From the NCBI RefSeq assembly GCF_014192155.1, contig NZ_JACHXO010000004.1, positions 186,001 through 250,000 on the forward strand: 64,000 nt of DNA, given 5' to 3'. Every line of letters begins with the position of its first letter. Position 1 is the stretch's first letter. Below the pieces are notes generated by a model that did no database searches, was not told where the DNA came from, and saw nothing but the letters and a program-made list of their open reading frames with translations. Positions 45,198 to 53,514 of the stretch are shown here, piece after piece. A program made the translations under genes and the position numbers. The stretch is from Roseateles terrae (GTDB lineage: Bacteria > Pseudomonadota > Gammaproteobacteria > Burkholderiales > Burkholderiaceae_C).

Positions 45198-46292
45198 ATG
45201 AGCCTCAAATGCGGCATCGTGGGCCTGCCCAATGTGGGCAAGTCCACTCTGTTCAATGCGCTGACCAAGGCCGGCATCGCCGCCGAGAACTATCCTTTCT
45301 GCACCATCGAACCCAATGTGGGCGTGGTGGAACTGCCGGATCCGCGCCTGCAGAAGCTGTCCGAGATCGTCAAGCCCGAGCGCATCGTGCCGGCGATCGT
45401 GGAATTCGTGGACATCGCCGGCCTGGTGGCCGGTGCGTCCAAGGGCGAAGGCCTGGGCAACCAGTTCCTGAGCCACATCCGCGAGACGGATGCCATCGTG
45501 AACGTGGTGCGGTGCTTTGAAGACCCCAACGTCATCCACGTGAACGGCAAGGTGGACCCGATCTCCGACATCGAGGTCATCCAGACCGAGCTGTGCCTGG
45601 CGGACCTGGGCACCGTCGAAAAGAGCCTGCACCGCTACAACAAGGCGGCGCGTTCGGGCAATGACAAGGAAGCGGCAGCGCTGGTGAAGGTGCTGGAGAA
45701 GTGCCAGGCGGCACTGAACGAAGCCAAGCCGGTGCGCGGCATCGACTTCAGCAAGGAAGAGCTGGTCATCCTGAAGCCGCTGTGCCTGATCACCGCCAAG
45801 CCGGCGATGTTCGTGGGCAACGTGGCGGAAGACGGTTTCGAGAACAACCCCTACCTGGACCGTTTGAAGGAATACGCCACGTCTCAGAACGCACCGGTGG
45901 TGGCGATCTGCGCCAAGACCGAGGCGGAACTCTCCGAGATGGAAGATGAAGACCGGGCGCTGTTCCTGGCCGAAATGGGCCAGGACGAGCCGGGCCTGAA
46001 CCGGCTGATCCGCGCGGGTTTCAAGCTGCTGGGACTGCAGACCTACTTCACCGCGGGTGTGAAGGAAGTGCGCGCCTGGACCATCCGCATCGGCGACACC
46101 GCCCCGCAGGCGGCCGGTGTGATCCACACCGACTTCGAACGCGGCTTCATCCGCGCCCAGACCATCGCGTTTGACGACTTCATCCAGTTCAAGGGTGAAC
46201 AGGGCGCGAAGGACGCCGGCAAGATGCGGGCGGAAGGCAAGGAGTACGTGGTCAAGGATGGGGATGTGTTGAACTTCTTGTTCAACGTCTGA
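45198..46292 (+). CDS. ychF: Redox-regulated ribosome-binding ATPase YchF
   Basis: The 364-residue Obg-family P-loop protein has G1 GLPNVGKST (8-16), the [20 protein letters not shown] region (69-88) and the altered G4 motif seen in YchF, which favours ATP over GTP. The TGS domain forms the C-terminus, ending [13 protein letters not shown]. The length matches the universal family at about 363 residues. It acts on ribosomes and in the oxidative stress response. A decayed accessory gene begins soon after its stop. Confidence 0.97.
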   Translation: MSLKCGIVGLPNVGKSTLFNALTKAGIAAENYPFCTIEPNVGVVELPDPRLQKLSEIVKPERIVPAIVEFVDIAGLVAGASKGEGLGNQFLSHIRETDAIVNVVRCFEDPNVIHVNGKVDPISDIEVIQTELCLADLGTVEKSLHRYNKAARSGNDKEAAALVKVLEKCQAALNEAKPVRGIDFSKEELVILKPLCLITAKPAMFVGNVAEDGFENNPYLDRLKEYATSQNAPVVAICAKTEAELSEMEDEDRALFLAEMGQDEPGLNRLIRAGFKLLGLQTYFTAGVKEVRAWTIRIGDTAPQAAGVIHTDFERGFIRAQTIAFDDFIQFKGEQGAKDAGKMRAEGKEYVVKDGDVLNFLFNV

Positions 46293-46314
46293 TAGGGGTC
46301 GGCGCCGCTCGGCG

Positions 46315-46939
46315 TCGAACGATGCTCGACACGTCCTGGGCGTTCCACTGGAACACCTGGACGCGCTCGAGGATTTCGTTCGGCACATCTGTCTGGATAG
46401 CGTCACGCCGCCGCTTGGACCCGCGATTGAACGACTGACACTGTTAGGTCCGGACGGCGCAGCCGTGCCGGCCCTCAAGATCGATGTCCCGAGCAGCCTG
46501 TTTGTGCATCGGAACCCGGGGGCTACTTTCACCGCGTGGAAGCGCGAAGCGCGAGACGGCGCCGGACTACCTGGCCCGGCTGTTTCAGCAGCGCAGCCAG
46601 GCGCGCATCATCCGCTTCGATGAGCAGGCCGTTCCGGATGCTTCGCTCGACGACCTGCCGGACGGCTTGTGGCGCCGCTTTGCCAGCAGGCGTGTCCAGG
46701 AGAGTCGGGAGCTGCTGCTGGACAAACTGGCGATGGCTCGGCCTGACACGGTGGGCACCTTGCGTCCCACCATTGCAGGTGTCTTGATGGCCAGCACCGA
46801 CCCGCGCCGATAGTTGCCCAACGCCTTCATCCAAGCTGTGGCTCAAAGCGAGCAACTGTCCGGTCAGCGGCCGGTCTATCGCATGATCGATGACTCGGAA
46901 TTGCTGCTGGTGATCCCAGCCGCGTCTCTCACCGACTGA
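46315..46939 (+). pseudogene. Decayed AlbA_2/Schlafen-like ATP-binding protein gene
   Basis: Three frames in turn encode pieces of one known kind of protein. Frame 1 from about 46315 gives VLGVPLEHLDALEDFVRHI and ends SLFVHRNPG near 46520. A shift in the GGGGG run (46518-46522) gives GYFHRV, and a further one-base loss near 46538 gives GSAKRETAPDYLARLFQQRS, then IIRFDEQAVP. That frame hits an in-frame TAG at 46811-46813 where relatives have Trp (DPRR*LPNAF), and continues to a TGA at 46937. This matches the AlbA_2/RecG-like DNA-binding ATPase family (from memory), whose N-terminal part is missing here. Two frameshifts and a nonsense codon make it a pseudogene. Confidence 0.75.
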
Positions 46940-46949
46940 CCCGCAAAGC

Positions 46950-46972
46950 CCGCGATCCATCGCGGCATTTTT
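46950..46972 (+). terminator. Intrinsic terminator after the pseudogene
   Basis: CCGCGA (46950-46955) and TCGCGG (46960-46965) pair around a TCCA loop and are followed by CATTTTT. It directly follows the end of the decayed gene and was probably its own terminator. Confidence 0.7.
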
Positions 46973-47172
46973 CGCCTTTTTTCGAACGCAGTTTCGTCGG
47001 GCCAGCGATCGCTTCAGTCAGCGTGCACAAGAACTTGGGACCGCTCACTCAGGCAAGATCAGCCCGATCAGACGCCAATGCTACGGATGGATGGCTCAAG
47101 AGCTTGGTTCGCCACCGCCCTCGTCTTGGCCATTTCGGGCTCCAACCGTCCTGCCGAAAGAAGGCCGCCCGC

Positions 47173-48165
47173 GTGAGTTACCCAAAACCCTGGAAGAGCT
47201 ACGACGCCCAGCTGGACCAGTTGATGGCTCGGGGCATGATCGTGACAGACCGTACTCGGGCGCTGGATCACTTAAAGCGCATCGGTTACTACCGCCTCAG
47301 CGGCTACTGGTTTGCCTTTCGGGAACGCAGTGCGCCTGTCTGTCGCCTGGACGCGCAGGGTCGCAAACCGACGAAGGTTCGCGAGGAGCGGATCGCGCTG
47401 GATCGGTTCCGGGAAGGCGCCACGTTCCAGAACGCTGTCGATCTCTACGTGTTCGACAAGCAGCTTCGACGACTGGTGATGGACGCGCTGGAGCGCATTG
47501 AAATTGCGCTGCGGGTGGATGTCTCGCACACCCTGGGTTCGCTCGATCCCTTCGCGTATCTGAAACCCGACCTCTTGCACGACGAGTTCAGCATCAAACT
47601 GGACAAAGACACCGGTGTCACGCGACACCACGAGTGGCTCACCAAGCACGCGCAACTGATTGGTCGATCCCGCGAGGAGTTCGTTCGTCACAACCGTTCG
47701 CACTATGGGCTGCCGCTGGCGATCTGGGTGGCCTGCGAAGTCTGGGACTTCGGGACACTGTCCACACTTTTTCAGGGGATGCGGGAGACTGAGCAAGATG
47801 CCATTGCAAGGCAGTACGGGCTGAGCAGTGGCCGGATCTTTGCCACTTGGCTACGCAGCCTCAACTACCTGCGCAATGTCTGCGCCCATCACAGCCGACT
47901 TTGGAACCGGAATATCGTTGATCAGCCCAAGTTGCCGTCCGCTGCGGAACAGGGCTGGGTCGCGTCGTTGGAAGTCAATGCGCATGCGCGCGCACGCTGC
48001 TTTCTGCTCTTGAAGATCACCCGGCATCTGCTCAATGCGGTCCATCCACGATCCACATGGGCGGACCGGATGAAAGCGCATCTGCTTGCCTTCCCCAATC
48101 TTTCACACCTGGGCCTGAACGTTGCAGGAATGGGGGCGCCCGACGGGTGGGACCTCCACTGGTGA
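47173..48165 (+). CDS. Abi_2-family protein (AbiD/AbiF-like abortive infection protein)
   Basis: The 330-residue protein has the family start SYPKPWKSYDAQLDQLMARG, then HLKRIGYYRLSGYWFAFRE, a helical middle with DKQLRRLVMDALERIEIALR and the signature LRNVCAHHSRLWNR. This is the Abi_2 (AbiD/F) family, which in lactococcal plasmids stops phage growth. The fold has a HEPN-like RNxxxH-type element (RNVCAH), suggesting RNase activity. I chose GTG 47173, preceded by an AAGAAGG ribosome-binding site. The frame is open to a GTG at 47023. It sits beside a decayed DNA-binding ATPase gene, so the region resembles a worn defence patch. Confidence 0.85.
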   Translation: MSYPKPWKSYDAQLDQLMARGMIVTDRTRALDHLKRIGYYRLSGYWFAFRERSAPVCRLDAQGRKPTKVREERIALDRFREGATFQNAVDLYVFDKQLRRLVMDALERIEIALRVDVSHTLGSLDPFAYLKPDLLHDEFSIKLDKDTGVTRHHEWLTKHAQLIGRSREEFVRHNRSHYGLPLAIWVACEVWDFGTLSTLFQGMRETEQDAIARQYGLSSGRIFATWLRSLNYLRNVCAHHSRLWNRNIVDQPKLPSAAEQGWVASLEVNAHARARCFLLLKITRHLLNAVHPRSTWADRMKAHLLAFPNLSHLGLNVAGMGAPDGWDLHW

Positions 48166-48188
48166 GAGGGAAAAAATGAGGCAGCAAC

Positions 48189-48244
48189 AAAAAACCCCTC
48201 AGCAGCTTCTTCGCCAACGCGAAGTCACTGAGAGGGGCCGTGTT
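48189..48244 (-). ncRNA. Candidate short RNA with its own promoter and terminator
   Basis: A minus-strand unit of about 56 nucleotides starts roughly seven bases after a near-consensus sigma-70 promoter and ends in a T-run (A-run 48189-48194 on the plus strand). The RNA can fold into an outer stem (CCCC-TC-TCAG with CTGAGGGG, two-base bulge) enclosing a perfect inner hairpin CTTCGC-GTTG-GCGAAG. No open frame of useful size lies in it. It has no plus-strand T-tract, so it is not simply the Abi terminator. The unit is inferred from signals only; I recognise no known RNA family. Confidence 0.5.
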
Positions 48245-48250
48245 GGTCGA

Positions 48251-48279
48251 ATTCTAGTGCGCTGCGCATGAGCGGTCAA
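48251..48279 (-). promoter_or_regulatory. Near-consensus sigma-70 promoter, minus strand
   Basis: On the minus strand TTGACC (plus 48274-48279) and TAGAAT (plus 48251-48256) are separated by exactly 17 bases. The only downstream feature before the terminator hairpin is the short RNA candidate. No minus-strand protein gene lies within reach. Confidence 0.6.
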
Positions 48280-48406
48280 CGCCGTGAAGTCCGAGAACGC
48301 TTCGCCCGCTTGATGCCCCAGGTGCAATAAACGTCAAGAACATTGCAATAGACGCATCGGTTCCGGCTCCGCAAGATAACGGCCTCCACATTTCCGAGGC
48401 CCAAAC

Positions 48407-49225
48407 ATGTTCCTGCCCTTTTTCTGCGCCCGTCTCGCGAGACCGATGATCCCGCGCGCCCTGATCGCGGCAGCCGCACTCAGCGCGATCGCGGCAACAA
48501 CGCCCACCTGGGCGGCCGACGCGCTGGTCGCCGTTTCCTCCGGAGGGTTCGCTGAGGCCTTCAAGACCCTCGCGCACGACTACGCTGCCCGCCCGTCCGC
48601 CCTCCCGGTGGCCACCCAGTTCGGCCCTTCGATGGGCAACACCTCGCAAGCCATTCCTGCACGGCTGGCACGCGGGGAATCCATCGACGTCGTCATCATG
48701 GTCGGCTCCGCGCTCGACCAGCTGATTGCCGACGGCGTCGTCGATAGCAGCACCAAGGTGGTCCTCGCCGATTCGTACATTGCCTGCGCCGTTCCCGCCG
48801 GAGACCCCCAGCCCGACCTCAGCACACCGGAGGCGGTGCGCACCGCGTTTCTGAATGCGCCCAGCGTCGCCTGGTCCGACAGCGCCAGTGGCGAATACAT
48901 CCAGCATGAGCTGCTCGCCAGGCTGGGCATCGAAGCGCAGGTCAAGGCGAAAGGCCGGCAGATTCCGGCCACGCCGGTGGGAGAGATCGTGGCGCAGCGG
49001 CAAGCGGCTTTCGGCTGCCAGCAGCGCAGCGAGTTGCAGCCGGTGAAGGGCATCGACATCGCCGGCGAACTGCCCGAGGCCCTTCAGAAAATCACGCCCT
49101 ACGCCGCTGCCGTCGTGAAGGGCAGCGCGCATCCCGAGCAGGCACGCGCCTTCATCCAGTTCCTCGCCTCACGCGACAGTGCAAAGGCCGTGGCACGCAG
49201 CGGGCTGCACCCGCATCAACCCTGA
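48407..49225 (+). CDS. Periplasmic ModA-like substrate-binding protein
   Basis: The 272-residue protein has a signal peptide ending PTWA|ADAL near residue 36 and a type II periplasmic binding fold with ALVAVSSGGFAEAFKTLA, ARGESIDVVIMVGSALDQL and SGEYIQHELLARLGIEAQV. It resembles ModA-like solute-binding proteins that stand alone without transporter genes. A GAGG ribosome-binding site favours ATG 48407; ATG 48446 would give a more compact signal peptide. No permease or ATPase gene is adjacent, so the ligand and role are not clear. Molybdate is possible, but an organic acid is as likely given the neighbouring symporter. Confidence 0.8.
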   Translation: MFLPFFCARLARPMIPRALIAAAALSAIAATTPTWAADALVAVSSGGFAEAFKTLAHDYAARPSALPVATQFGPSMGNTSQAIPARLARGESIDVVIMVGSALDQLIADGVVDSSTKVVLADSYIACAVPAGDPQPDLSTPEAVRTAFLNAPSVAWSDSASGEYIQHELLARLGIEAQVKAKGRQIPATPVGEIVAQRQAAFGCQQRSELQPVKGIDIAGELPEALQKITPYAAAVVKGSAHPEQARAFIQFLASRDSAKAVARSGLHPHQP

Positions 49226-49231
49226 ACCATC

Positions 49232-49267
49232 GGGGCGGGGAGCCGCATCGGTGGTGCGGCCCGCCCC
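49232..49267. terminator. Nested GC-rich hairpin between convergent genes
   Basis: GGGGCGG (49232-49238) pairs with CCGCCCC (49261-49267), and inside it GCCGCA (49242-49247) pairs with TGCGGC (49255-49260). It lies between the convergent binding-protein and MFS genes. No T-tract follows on either strand, so its efficiency is uncertain. Confidence 0.45.
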
Positions 49268-49320
49268 CTCAACATCCCTTCAGGCATACAGTGCCCCGGC
49301 CGCCGGCCGGGTGCCCTCCT

Positions 49321-50643
49321 CTACCGCGCCTTCACGATCCCCCGATACAGAAGGAAGGTCGCGATCAGTCCGATCGCGCCCGCCCCGCTCATCCACATTC
49401 CGGGCGCCGCCTTGTCGCCGGTCGTCTGGATCAGCCAGGTGGACACCAGCGGCGTGAAGCCGCCGAAGATCGCCGTCGCCAGGCTGTAGGCGAGCGAGAA
49501 CCCGGTCGTGCGCACCTCCACCGGCATCACCTCGGTCAGGGCCACGATGGTCGCCGCGTTGTAGCTGGCGTAAAGGAAGGACAACCACAGCTCCACCACC
49601 AGCATGCGCTCGAAGGTCGGCGCGCTGGTGAGCCACGACATGGCCGGATACGCCGTCAACACCGTCAGCAAGCTGAAGGTCAGCAGCAGCGGCCAGCGGC
49701 CGATGCGGTCCGACACCGCCCCCATCACCGGCAACCAGAGGAAGTTGGACAGCCCCACGCAGAAGGTGACGATCAGCGCACTGGTCGCCGACAGGTGCAG
49801 CACCGACTTGCCGAAGGTCGGCGTGTAGACGGTGATGAGATAGAACGACACCGTCGTCATCACCACCAGCATCATGCCGGCGCCCACCAGCGCCCAGTTG
49901 CGCAGCATCGACGCGACGATCTCCCGCAGCGTCGGATGATGCTTGCGCGCCAGGAAGGCGTCGGTCTCCGCCAGCGAGCGACGGATATGAAACACGAACG
50001 GCAGGATCAGCGAGCCGATCAGGAACGGAATGCGCCAGCCCCATTCGCTGATCTGCGCGGCGGATAGCGATTGGCTGATGCCGTACCCCAGCGCCGCCGC
50101 GACCATGATCGCGGCCTGCTGGCTGGCCGACTGCCAGCTCACATAGAAGCCTTTGCGGCCCGGGGTGGCCATTTCCGCCAAATAGACCGATACGCCGCCC
50201 AGCTCGACACCGGCCGAGAAGCCCTGCAGCAATCGACCGATCAGCACCAGCACCGGTGCCACCAGACCGATCGAGGCATAGGACGGGGTGAAGGCGATCA
50301 GCACCGTGCCGCAGGCCATGATGGCCAGCGTGAGGATGAGCCCTTTGCGCCGCCCGATCTTGTCGATGTAGGCCCCCAGCAGGACCGCCCCCAGCGGGCG
50401 CATCAGGAAACCGGCGCCGAAGGTCACGAAGGTGAGCATCAGCGAGAGGTATTCGCTGTCCGTCGGGAAAAACGCCTGCGAGATATGGAGCGCGTAGAAC
50501 CCGTAGAGGAAGAAGTCGAACATCTCCAGGAAGTTGCCGCTGGTGACGCGGATCACCGCGCCCAGCGCCGCCTTTCGCGGCAGGGGCGCTTCGGCAGTTG
50601 CTGAAGGTGACGCGCCACCCGGCGCGGCGCTGTAAACAGTCAT
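49321..50643 (-). CDS. MFS metabolite:H+ symporter (citrate/tricarballylate type)
   Basis: The 440-residue transporter has 12 predicted helices and the start [18 protein letters not shown], typical of the metabolite:H+ symporter family (CitA, TcuC, ShiA, ProP relatives). The loop motif [13 protein letters not shown] lies between helices 2 and 3, and [15 protein letters not shown] around helix 4-5. A tricarboxylate or dicarboxylate is the likely substrate. ATG 50643 is chosen. The gene is divergent from a LysR regulator, a common arrangement in which the regulator controls the transporter. Confidence 0.87.
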   Translation of the reverse strand: MTVYSAAPGGASPSATAEAPLPRKAALGAVIRVTSGNFLEMFDFFLYGFYALHISQAFFPTDSEYLSLMLTFVTFGAGFLMRPLGAVLLGAYIDKIGRRKGLILTLAIMACGTVLIAFTPSYASIGLVAPVLVLIGRLLQGFSAGVELGGVSVYLAEMATPGRKGFYVSWQSASQQAAIMVAAALGYGISQSLSAAQISEWGWRIPFLIGSLILPFVFHIRRSLAETDAFLARKHHPTLREIVASMLRNWALVGAGMMLVVMTTVSFYLITVYTPTFGKSVLHLSATSALIVTFCVGLSNFLWLPVMGAVSDRIGRWPLLLTFSLLTVLTAYPAMSWLTSAPTFERMLVVELWLSFLYASYNAATIVALTEVMPVEVRTTGFSLAYSLATAIFGGFTPLVSTWLIQTTGDKAAPGMWMSGAGAIGLIATFLLYRGIVKAR

Positions 50644-50666
50644 GGGAAAGTCTCCGGCATCTAGTC

Positions 50667-50713
50667 CTTTGCACCCATCATCCTTTTGACGCAACATTGA
50701 CGGAAGTGCAAAG
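50667..50713. promoter_or_regulatory. Inverted repeat in the MFS/LysR divergent region
   Basis: CTTTGCAC (50667-50674) and GTGCAAAG (50706-50713) are exact inverted copies with a 31-base spacer. A separate palindrome TGGTGCACCA (50725-50734) overlaps the LysR start codon and repeats the GTGCA core. These are good candidates for LysR-binding sites controlling both genes. Confidence 0.5.
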
Positions 50714-50733
50714 AAGGGAACGATTGGTGCACC

Positions 50734-51690
50734 ATGAGAATCAATTTCGATGTGTCCGAACTGGCCGCCTTTGTCGCGGTGGCCGAGCGGCTGAACTTCC
50801 GGGCGGCGTCCGAGGCCCTGTTCATCTCACCGTCCGCCCTGAGCCGCCGCATTGACCGGCTGGAAGACGCGCTGGGGCTGCGACTGTTCGAGCGCACCAC
50901 GCGCCGGGTGGCCCTCACCGAAGACGGCCGGCATTTCCTGGCCCATGCCAGCGACGCACTCGCCTCGCTGGAAAACGCCATCTCTGACGTCAGCGAACGG
51001 GCGGTGCGTCGCACCGGGGTGGTCACCATTGCCTGCATCCCTTCGGTGGCCAACCACCTGCTGCCGAAGGTGCTCACCACTTTCGCGGCCCTGCACCCTC
51101 ACACCCGCATCCGCATGCTGGACCAGAGCGCGCCGCTGGTGTTGCAAGCCGTCTCCGACGGCACCGCGGATTTCGGCATCAACTTCCTCGGCGCCCAGGA
51201 TCCGACGATCGATTTCTCCGCCGTGGTGAAGGAGCGCTACCTGCTGGCCGTACCGGCCGGACACCGACTGGCGGGCCAGCGGGCAGTTGGATGGGAAGCG
51301 CTGGTCGATGAGCGCTTCGTCTCGCTCGCTTCCGGCAGCGGCAACCGCATGCTGCTGGACAACGCCATGGCCCAGGCCAAGGCGCGGCCGGTGGCCCATG
51401 TGGAAGCGAATCATGTGGAGGGCGCGATGGCCCTGGTGCGGGCCGGTCTGGGCGTCAGCGCCGTTCCCGGACTGGCGCTGAGCGGCAGCAGCCCGGCCGA
51501 TATCGTGGGGGTGCCGCTGGTGCGTCCTTCGGTCAGCCGCACCCTGGGACTGATCTCCCGCAAAGGACACCAACTGGCCGCGCAACCCGCAGAACTGGCC
51601 AAGCTGCTCATCCAAAGCCTGCGTAGTTCCGCCAGCATCTTGACCAAATCGAAGGTGACAGACTCGCGTCCTGCGGCGGACCTTCGGTAA
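50734..51690 (+). CDS. LysR-family transcriptional regulator
   Basis: The 318-residue protein has the LysR N-terminal winged helix ([42 protein letters not shown] region, residues about 7-49) and a C-terminal effector domain (about 90-295). It is transcribed divergently from the MFS symporter and probably activates or represses it in response to the transported acid. The mechanosensitive channel gene follows 35 bases later on the same strand and may be co-transcribed. Confidence 0.93.
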   Translation: MRINFDVSELAAFVAVAERLNFRAASEALFISPSALSRRIDRLEDALGLRLFERTTRRVALTEDGRHFLAHASDALASLENAISDVSERAVRRTGVVTIACIPSVANHLLPKVLTTFAALHPHTRIRMLDQSAPLVLQAVSDGTADFGINFLGAQDPTIDFSAVVKERYLLAVPAGHRLAGQRAVGWEALVDERFVSLASGSGNRMLLDNAMAQAKARPVAHVEANHVEGAMALVRAGLGVSAVPGLALSGSSPADIVGVPLVRPSVSRTLGLISRKGHQLAAQPAELAKLLIQSLRSSASILTKSKVTDSRPAADLR

Positions 51691-51725
51691 GCTTGTGCGC
51701 AGGTCGTCCAACAGGAGTCCGCTCC

Positions 51726-53381
51726 GTGCGCCTGATCCGTCTCCGTCGCTCGTTCCTGGTCGCGCTGGCGATCGCTCTGCCGGCGTGGGCGCAGCCACCC
51801 ACGGCTCCAGCCAGCAGTGACCACGCCCCCACGCCCGCGGTGCAGGCGTTTCTCAATCAGCGACCGGTCGTCGCCTTCCGCGCGGATGCGCTGGGCGGCA
51901 CCGCCGCCGACCGCGCCTCGCTGGCCCAGCTGGCGATCGCCGAGGCACTGGCCGGCGGCGCCCCGGGTGAAGTGACGCGCGAAGAGACGCAGGATGCCGT
52001 GCGGTTCGACATCGATGGCCACCCGGTGTTCTTTCTGACGGCAGGCGATGTCGCTGCCTTGCCCGGCTCGGGCACCCTGTCAGCAGCAGCCTACCGCGTG
52101 CAACGCCGGCTGGAGCTCGCCATCGCGGAGCATCGCGAAATGCGGGACCCACGCCGCATCGCCCTCGCCGGTATCACCTCACTGGCCGCCACGGCCGTGG
52201 GCTGGGCGCTGCTGTGGCTGCTGCTGCGCGGCCGACGCAGCTTGCGTCGCCTGCTGCTCACCGCCTTGCAGAGCCGCCCGCAGCACCAACGCCTGCTGGA
52301 GGCCTGCCTCACTCCCACCCGCACGGCCCTGCGATGGACGCTGACCTTTCTGACCTGGGGCCTGGGCCTGCTGCTGGCCGAAGTCTGGCTGACATTCGTG
52401 CTGCGCCAGTTTGCCTACACCCGTCCCTGGGGAGAACGTTCCAGCACCTGGCTGCTGGAAGTGGCGGACCGCTTCCTCGGCGCCCTCGCCCAGGCGGTGC
52501 CCGGTCTCACCATCGCGGTGCTCATCTTCGCGCTGGCCCGCGTCGCCACCCGCGCATCGACCGTCTTCCTGGACCGGGTCGCGCATGGCGAAGCGCAACT
52601 GGGCTGGCTGGATGCCGACACCGCGGGGCCGACCCGCCGGCTGTTCAACGTGGTGATCTGGCTGTTTGCCCTGGCCATGGCCTATCCCTACCTGCCGGGG
52701 TCGCAGAGCGATGCCTTCAAGGGCGTCAGTGTGCTGGCGGGCCTGATGCTGTCCCTCGGCGCCTCCGGCGTCGTGGGACAGGCGATGTCGGGCTTTTCGC
52801 TGATCTATTCCCGGTCGCTGCGGGTGGGGGAGTACGTCAAGATCGGCGAGACCGAAGGCACGGTGGTGGAGCTGGGGCTCTTTGCCACCCGCATCCACAC
52901 CGGCCTCGGCGAAGAAGTCAGCCTGCCCAACACCGTGATCTTCAGCCAGCCGGTGCGCAACTTCTCCCGCCTGGCGCTGGGCGGACGCTTCGTGCTGCAC
53001 ACCGCCGTGACCATCGGCTACAGCACCCCCTGGCGACAAGTGCATGCGCTGTTGATGGAAGCAGCGCGGCGCACCCCGGGCGTGGCCGAGGTGCCCGCGC
53101 CGTATGTGGTGCAGTCCGCCCTCTCCGACTTCTATGTCGAATACCGGCTCTGCGCGCAGAGCACCCTGGCCGCGGCCCAGCGGCGGGTGGAAGCGATGAG
53201 CGCGTTGCATGCCAACGTGCTGGACGTCTTCAACGAGAACGGCGTGCAGATCATGTCCCCGCATTACCTGAACGATCCGGCCCATCGGCAGACCGTCGAC
53301 GCCACCGACCCGTGGGCGGCGCGCCATCCTCAACCACCGCTTCAACCCCCGCTTCAGCCGCCGCTTCAAACGGACGCCTGA
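51726..53381 (+). CDS. MscS-family mechanosensitive ion channel
   Basis: The 551-residue protein has a signal-like N-terminus (LRRSFLVALAIALPAWA), a periplasmic region to about 145, then about five membrane helices (near 150-170, 205-225, 255-280, 310-330, 335-355). The MscS pore and beta domain follow, with ASGVVGQAMSGFSLIYSRSLRVGEYVKIGETEGTVVELG-type sequence and LPNTVIFSQPVRNFSR. GTG 51726 has an AGGAG ribosome-binding site eight bases upstream. The C-terminus carries three PPLQ units encoded by an imperfect 12-bp tandem repeat. The channel should release solutes upon osmotic downshock. Confidence 0.92.
   Translation: MRLIRLRRSFLVALAIALPAWAQPPTAPASSDHAPTPAVQAFLNQRPVVAFRADALGGTAADRASLAQLAIAEALAGGAPGEVTREETQDAVRFDIDGHPVFFLTAGDVAALPGSGTLSAAAYRVQRRLELAIAEHREMRDPRRIALAGITSLAATAVGWALLWLLLRGRRSLRRLLLTALQSRPQHQRLLEACLTPTRTALRWTLTFLTWGLGLLLAEVWLTFVLRQFAYTRPWGERSSTWLLEVADRFLGALAQAVPGLTIAVLIFALARVATRASTVFLDRVAHGEAQLGWLDADTAGPTRRLFNVVIWLFALAMAYPYLPGSQSDAFKGVSVLAGLMLSLGASGVVGQAMSGFSLIYSRSLRVGEYVKIGETEGTVVELGLFATRIHTGLGEEVSLPNTVIFSQPVRNFSRLALGGRFVLHTAVTIGYSTPWRQVHALLMEAARRTPGVAEVPAPYVVQSALSDFYVEYRLCAQSTLAAAQRRVEAMSALHANVLDVFNENGVQIMSPHYLNDPAHRQTVDATDPWAARHPQPPLQPPLQPPLQTDA
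53334..53369 (+). repeat. 12-bp tandem repeat at the 3' end of the MscS gene
   Basis: Three units, CCACCGCTTCAA, CCCCCGCTTCAG and CCGCCGCTTCAA, encode PPLQ each. They differ only in the third base of codons, so the repeat is imperfect at DNA level and exact at protein level. Confidence 0.95.
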
Positions 53382-53514
53382 GTCGCAGACAAACGCCACG
53401 GGCGCGCCTGCGCCTCAACAATGAAGCCGGTTTCAGTGGCACTAGGGAAACTCCTTTGGCATCCCCCTGACATGAAGCGTGTGCGGGGGTCCCATCTGGG
53501 GGTAGGCTGGGCAC

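Noticed and set aside
45039-46532. Upstream extension of the UbiH-family frame across the ychF locus
   Set aside because: The conserved N-terminus MEKFDVLVRGSGCVG begins at 45038. Everything upstream is antisense to ychF.
46315-46939. That the broken AlbA_2-like gene is only a sequencing artefact in G-runs
   Set aside because: Two shifts do fall in G-runs, but the separate TAG nonsense codon and the missing N-terminal half argue for true decay. Raw reads could still change this.
48166-48250. The hairpin after the Abi gene as a plain plus-strand terminator
   Set aside because: The T-run follows the hairpin only when read on the minus strand, and a minus-strand promoter with correct spacing lies just beyond it.
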